DNA of 64,000 nucleotides from Dyadobacter endophyticus (GTDB lineage Bacteria; Bacteroidota; Bacteroidia; Cytophagales; Spirosomataceae). Positions 60,277 to 64,000 of this stretch are shown here, in pieces. The notes below the pieces were generated by a model. It saw only the letters and a program-made list of their open reading frames with translations. It was not told the DNA's origin and searched no databases. Position 1 is the first letter of the stretch, and the number at the start of each line of letters is the position of its first letter. The stretch lies in NCBI RefSeq assembly GCF_014641595.1, contig NZ_BMIA01000002.1, positions 434,001-498,000 of the forward strand, written 5' to 3'. A program made the translations under genes and the position numbers.

Positions 60277-63000
60277 TCAGGGTCCTGGATTGAAATCGTT
60301 TTCGAAATACATCCAGTCAATATGGAACATCGGTCCTTTGAGCTTCTCATTTCTGAAAACCAAATACAGATTGTGGACGCCTGTACCGCCATTTACCGGC
60401 AACAGCACTTCTTTCCAACCAGTTTTGAGATCGTTCAGATGTCCACCCGGCACGTCGATTTTGCTCAGCAGCTGACCTTCCCGACCATCCTGCCGGAGCT
60501 CGATAGTCCCGCCGGCGCCGTGTTCCTGAATGCGCAAACGGATATTCTTAATGTGTGAAAGGTCTATCTGATCGAACCTCGCGTATTTTCCAGTGGTAAT
60601 ATTTGCGATGTAAGAAACATACCCTGTGTTTTGCGTAGCGATAACTACTCCTACATTACCCTCCTGATAATCCTCCATCTGGATTAGTGGATTGCGCAGG
60701 ACAATATGGCTGGCCGTTTTCTGGGGCTCGATGCCGTTTGCACCGTTGTCGGTGTAGGAGGCCTGCAGAACATAAGCGCCGTCGTTGCCTTTGCCGATAT
60801 GTTCCGTCAGTTTCATCCGGGCAGAAAGCGGCGTTTGCCCGGCTTTCCGGCTCAGTGAAAGAATGTACCCCGCCAACTCCTTCGCATCCTTTTCGGGCAG
60901 GTCTGCGTGTGGAGGCATTGGGTAAGAACCCCAGTTACCGCTTCCGCCGGTAACGATCTTCCGGGCAAGCATATCCCCTGCGCCTGCATTACCCGCGTAT
61001 TTTTTTGAAATATCCTTCAACGCCGGGCCTATCGACTTGGTTTCTATGGTGTGGCAGGCCTTGCAGTCCAGCGATGCATACAATTTAGCAGTCGCCGCAT
61101 ATGTGATACTCTCTCCTTCCGAGCCCGACAAAGCCCCGGCCAGGTCCTTCCCAAATGCCAGGTAGTTGAACCCCGCATGAATCTTTTCCCGGGGAATTTG
61201 CCTGTCTTCTTTGTCCGTAACCTGAATATTGTAGTCAAAAGATGCATTATCCCAATAGAAACTGCGGTTTGCTTTGGTCGTGATCCTAACATCCGGTGGG
61301 GTGTTCCCGATCTTGAATTCGGTTGTAGCCGTCCCCTTTCCGCCATTCTGGTCTGTAACAGTCAATACCACATTATAAACGCCTGGTTTGGTAAAAGTAT
61401 GCTTGATTTCCTCGCCCGGTATCTTTTTCGTCCCGATCTTCCATTCATAACTGAGCTTATCGCCGGCATCGTAGTCCTTCGAACCCTTAGCCGAAAGCAC
61501 GGCGGTAAATGGCGCGGCAGCAATGGTCTTGCCCGTAGAAACGGCGGCTACCGGATTGCGGTTACCCTCGGCATACTCGATACGGATAATGCCCGAATCG
61601 GTATTGCGGGCAAACCAGTTGGTACCGTAGGCGAGCAGGTAAACGGCCCCGTCGGGAGCGATCTGCATGTCCATCGGTGCAACGACTTTCAGCTGCGGCA
61701 GGAACGGCTCCATACTTACGTAATTGCCATTGGCATCCATCGTCACAGCCATGATCCACTTCCTGATCCATTCAAAAATAAACAGCTTGCCATTGTAATA
61801 CGCGGGAAGCTTGTAGGGTGCATTGGGATACAAATCGCTGTAATACACCGGTCCGGCCATTGCACTCGCGCCGCCCTTGCCTACCAAAGGGTATTTCCGG
61901 GAAGGCCCCTTCCCGTACCAGATGAATGCAGGCTGCGCGGCAGGCAACTCGCGAATGCCCGTATTGTTCGGTGAGTCGTTGACCGGCTTTTGCGGGTCTT
62001 TACCCGGCCCCTCTTTTTTTGTAGCGAAATCATAATCAGGGAATACCTCGTTATCCCCCAGAAAATAGGGATACCCGAAGAAACCCGGCTTGCGAGCCTG
62101 ATTGATCTCGTCATAACTCATTTTGCCCTCACTTCCGGGCACCTCGGTGTCCGGACCCACATCCCCCCAGTACACATATTTCGTCTTCGGATCGACGGAG
62201 ATGCGAAACGGGTTTCGCACACCCATGGCATAGATTTCCGGCTTTCCCTGTGAGCCGTCTTTCGGGAAAAGATTACCGTCGGGGATGGTGTACGTGCCGT
62301 CCGCTTCCGGCTTAATGCGCAGGATTTTACCCCGGTAATCATTGCTGTTGGCAGTGGCAGCCTGGTCGTCCGAGAGCGCGCGGCCGGGACGTTCGTCAAT
62401 CGGCGTGTGCCCTTCGATTTCCTCGGCATTGGTATTATCACCGATTGAGAGATGTAGTAATCCGCCCGAAAACGTGAGGTAACCCGCCGAATGGCAGCAA
62501 TATTTACGCTGGGTAGGAACTTCCAAAAGCACTTTTTTCGAGTCCTGAACCAACTTTTGCCCCTTTAGTTCAAAACGGGCCAACTGACTGACGCTCTTCT
62601 CGCCGCCTACGCCATAATAGAAGTAAATCCAATTATTATTCTTGAAGTCCGGATCGGCCGCCACGCCAAGCAGCCCATCCTCAATCCCGCTGAATACATT
62701 GAACTGCGCGATGGTAGAGAGCTCTTTGGTCGTATTGTTGAAATAGCGTACCGCACCTTTCCGCTCGGCGATCACCATATCGTAATTCGGAAGGATCGCC
62801 ATTTCCATCGGCTCGTCGAGGCCGGAAACGAGCTTGGTGTAAGTAAATCGACTTGAATCGGGGCCGTCGGAAATGCTCGCCATATGCATTGGCACCGGAT
62901 GCTCGACCTGTCTGAACAAGGGCTTGTCGTGACGTGTAACCGATGCCAGGCAAAGGCCACCGCCCATCAGTAAGCCGATTATAGATTTCAATTTTTTCAC
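60277..63000 (-). CDS. Exported sugar-dehydrogenase-like propeller / PKD / cytochrome c / CBM6-like fusion
   Basis: The start is a GTG at 63000 followed by a signal sequence (KKLKSIIGLLMGGGLCLASV). Domains of the 907-residue protein in order: a Glc/Sorb-dehydrogenase-like propeller (YTKLVSGLDEPMEMAILPNY, RYFNNTTKEL, SIGDNTNAEE, GVRNPFRISVDPKTKYVYWG), a PKD domain near 500-585 (DKLSYEWKIGTKKIPGEEIK), a cytochrome c module with CKACH near 646-650, and a C-terminal CBM6-like beta domain (IQMEDYQEGNVGVVIATQNT). Such ThuA/propeller-type proteins probably oxidise sugars on or outside the cell, with electrons leaving through the haem. No substrate is known. Confidence 0.9.
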   Translation of the reverse strand: MKKLKSIIGLLMGGGLCLASVTRHDKPLFRQVEHPVPMHMASISDGPDSSRFTYTKLVSGLDEPMEMAILPNYDMVIAERKGAVRYFNNTTKELSTIAQFNVFSGIEDGLLGVAADPDFKNNNWIYFYYGVGGEKSVSQLARFELKGQKLVQDSKKVLLEVPTQRKYCCHSAGYLTFSGGLLHLSIGDNTNAEEIEGHTPIDERPGRALSDDQAATANSNDYRGKILRIKPEADGTYTIPDGNLFPKDGSQGKPEIYAMGVRNPFRISVDPKTKYVYWGDVGPDTEVPGSEGKMSYDEINQARKPGFFGYPYFLGDNEVFPDYDFATKKEGPGKDPQKPVNDSPNNTGIRELPAAQPAFIWYGKGPSRKYPLVGKGGASAMAGPVYYSDLYPNAPYKLPAYYNGKLFIFEWIRKWIMAVTMDANGNYVSMEPFLPQLKVVAPMDMQIAPDGAVYLLAYGTNWFARNTDSGIIRIEYAEGNRNPVAAVSTGKTIAAAPFTAVLSAKGSKDYDAGDKLSYEWKIGTKKIPGEEIKHTFTKPGVYNVVLTVTDQNGGKGTATTEFKIGNTPPDVRITTKANRSFYWDNASFDYNIQVTDKEDRQIPREKIHAGFNYLAFGKDLAGALSGSEGESITYAATAKLYASLDCKACHTIETKSIGPALKDISKKYAGNAGAGDMLARKIVTGGSGNWGSYPMPPHADLPEKDAKELAGYILSLSRKAGQTPLSARMKLTEHIGKGNDGAYVLQASYTDNGANGIEPQKTASHIVLRNPLIQMEDYQEGNVGVVIATQNTGYVSYIANITTGKYARFDQIDLSHIKNIRLRIQEHGAGGTIELRQDGREGQLLSKIDVPGGHLNDLKTGWKEVLLPVNGGTGVHNLYLVFRNEKLKGPMFHIDWMYFENDFNPGP

Positions 63001-63103
63001 AGAAAAAGGGGAATAGGGATTAATGCTTTATTAAAAGGCCGTGAGGTGACTTTTTTAATATTACGCCTTTGAAGAGAATTCATGCAGCCGGTCTGATTAT
63101 CGA

Positions 63104-63673
63104 GTGGTCGAATGTCTGCCGTTAATTCGGAACGGGCAATTCGTGGCGGAAAAAGTGTTCCCATCCAGGCTCAATGGCTACCGTCAACCTGATTTCGGCA
63201 AAATCGGAAACATGATCGCATTCTTTCAGGTATTAAAGAAGATTTCACTGTTCAAGACCAAGTTAAACAAACTTCTCTTTTACGCCGACTTCAATGCATA
63301 CCGACTGACAGGATATTCCATCACGGGACTGGAATACAGGGCAATACAGTTTGGCCCGGTTCCCTCGCAGTTTCAGAAAATGTATGTAGATCTTTCGGAA
63401 CAAGGGCATATCAGCATTGAGGAACAATATTTCGGCAATGGCGCTTATGGTGACGAAATCAAGGCAAATATTCCGTTTGATGAAACGCTGTTTTCGCAGC
63501 ATGAACTGGTAGTCTTGCAATTTGTGGCTAAGCAATATGGTAAACTCTCAACCGATGAGCTTGTGAAACTCAGCCACGAGGAAGCCGGCTGGCATGACAA
63601 CGCGGAACAAAATGCATTCATCAACTACCGGTATGCATTCCAGCTCAATCAAGGGATTGGCTACAATTCCTGA
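63104..63673 (+). CDS. Panacea (SocA-like/DUF4065) domain protein, lacking the usual N-terminal HTH
   Basis: The start shown is a GTG at 63104; the frame is open from 63059 to 63673, so the exact start is uncertain. From about residue 25 it matches a Panacea domain: GYRQPDFGKIGNMIAFFQVL, LFKTKLNKLLFYADFNAYRL, GYSITGLEYRAIQFGPVPSQ and ELVKLSHEEAGWHDN. Many Bacteroidota Panacea antitoxins carry a YgiT/MqsA zinc finger plus HTH before this block; only about 100 bases separate this gene from the previous one, so those parts are missing. It may be a stand-alone form or an N-terminally decayed antitoxin. No toxin gene is adjacent within the window. Confidence 0.8.
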   Translation: MVECLPLIRNGQFVAEKVFPSRLNGYRQPDFGKIGNMIAFFQVLKKISLFKTKLNKLLFYADFNAYRLTGYSITGLEYRAIQFGPVPSQFQKMYVDLSEQGHISIEEQYFGNGAYGDEIKANIPFDETLFSQHELVVLQFVAKQYGKLSTDELVKLSHEEAGWHDNAEQNAFINYRYAFQLNQGIGYNS

Positions 63674-63683
63674 CCAAAGTCAG
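63670..63683. promoter_or_regulatory. FNR/CRP-like box upstream of the copper ATPase gene
   Basis: CTGACCAAAGTCAG is a perfect inverted repeat (TGAC-N4-GTCA core, 63671-63682), the kind of site bound by Crp/Fnr-family regulators. It overlaps the Panacea stop codon and lies about 80 bases before the ATPase ATG. An AATTTTGG near 63730 could be the -7 box, which would place the site at about -61. Confidence 0.55.
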
Positions 63684-63756
63684 TTTTTCCCACGTCTTTT
63701 CGTCATCCGTTACGCTGGTCGTATGCTCCAATTTTGGGTAAGGTTTCACCCAAACC

Positions 63757-64000
63757 ATGACCATGAGCATATTGACGGCCCCGGAGGCCATTTCCGATAC
63801 AAAACAGGTTTGCTATCACTGCGGCGAGGAGTGCCGCGATGAAGTGCTGCATACCGACGAACACGATTTCTGCTGCGACGGCTGCGTGACGGTTTACAGC
63901 CTGCTGAAAGAGCGCGACCTTTGCCAGTATTACGCGATCGACGGCGCGCAGGGCATTTCGCCGGACCCGACGTTTTACAAAGGCAAATACGACCACCTCG
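63757..64000 (+). CDS. ccoI: CcoI/FixI-type heavy-metal P-type ATPase (5' part, cut by the right edge)
   Basis: From the ATG at 63757 (a second ATG at 63763) the frame is open to the window end, 81 codons. The start carries an N-terminal zinc-ribbon-like metal-binding domain with CYHCGEECRDEVL and DFCCDGCVTVYSLL, the motif of the cytochrome-oxidase-linked copper exporters CcoI/FixI. These pump copper out of the cytoplasm for assembly of the cbb3 oxidase. In Bacteroidota the gene usually opens the ccoIS-ccoNOPG cluster, which I expect just beyond this window. The FNR-like box upstream fits control by oxygen level. Confidence 0.88.
   Translation, partial: MTMSILTAPEAISDTKQVCYHCGEECRDEVLHTDEHDFCCDGCVTVYSLLKERDLCQYYAIDGAQGISPDPTFYKGKYDHL

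Overview
The window looks like a chromosomal segment of a Bacteroidota bacterium, most likely a Cytophagales member near Dyadobacter or Spirosoma (inference). The evidence is two SusC/SusD outer-membrane pairs, a FecR/ECF surface-signalling set, GLPGLI and LytTR proteins, TAnnTTTG-type promoter boxes, and few Shine-Dalgarno sequences. About half of the bases are G+C. There are no rRNA or tRNA genes, no CRISPR array and no recognisable insertion sequence.

Layout. 1-8.0 kb is a cobalamin/cobalt island. cobN (cut by the left edge, with an N-terminal ferredoxin-like domain) and cbiA run leftward. A NiCoT/UreH-like cobalt transporter and a BtuB-like receptor run rightward. Each arm has its own cobalamin riboswitch. 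8.0-15 kb holds a SusC/SusD pair, an NTF2-like secreted protein and a double-CHRD lipoprotein. 15.1-18 kb is a LytS/LytTR two-component operon with two small NlpE-like exported paralogues between kinase and regulator. 18.1-20.1 kb is an SGNH hydrolase with TPRs. 20.1-21.09 kb is a tandem array of about six 168-169 bp palindrome-rich units filling the whole intergenic space.

21.1-36.4 kb is a polysaccharide-utilisation-like locus on the minus strand: SusD, SusC with STN domain, FecR anti-sigma, ECF sigma, then a four-gene operon of GH95 fucosidase, a haem/propeller dehydrogenase-like lipoprotein, a PQQ dehydrogenase with cytochrome c, and a Tat-exported mannonate-dehydratase-like enolase. I infer that these four act together in the periplasm, releasing a sugar, oxidising it and dehydrating the acid.

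36.6-46.6 kb is accessory: a DUF6169-like gene with a 60-residue partner, an ECF42/DGPF pair, an AsmA/DUF748-like protein, a low-affinity iron permease, an FG-GAP protein, a cupredoxin-dehydrogenase fusion, and an Xre/RES toxin-antitoxin pair with a palindromic operator. 46.6-54.3 kb has an OmpR-type two-component system, a GT-C membrane protein and a GLPGLI/TonB-receptor operon. A shared TTAACA direct-repeat motif precedes both the kinase and the GLPGLI gene, which suggests one regulon. 54.7-64 kb has a ModE-like regulator, a nucleotide-pyrophosphatase-like phosphodiesterase with a beta-propeller partner, a secreted glycoside-hydrolase-like enzyme, a sugar dehydrogenase/PKD/cytochrome c/CBM fusion, a Panacea-domain gene lacking the usual N-terminal HTH, and the start of a CcoI-type copper ATPase preceded by an FNR-like box.
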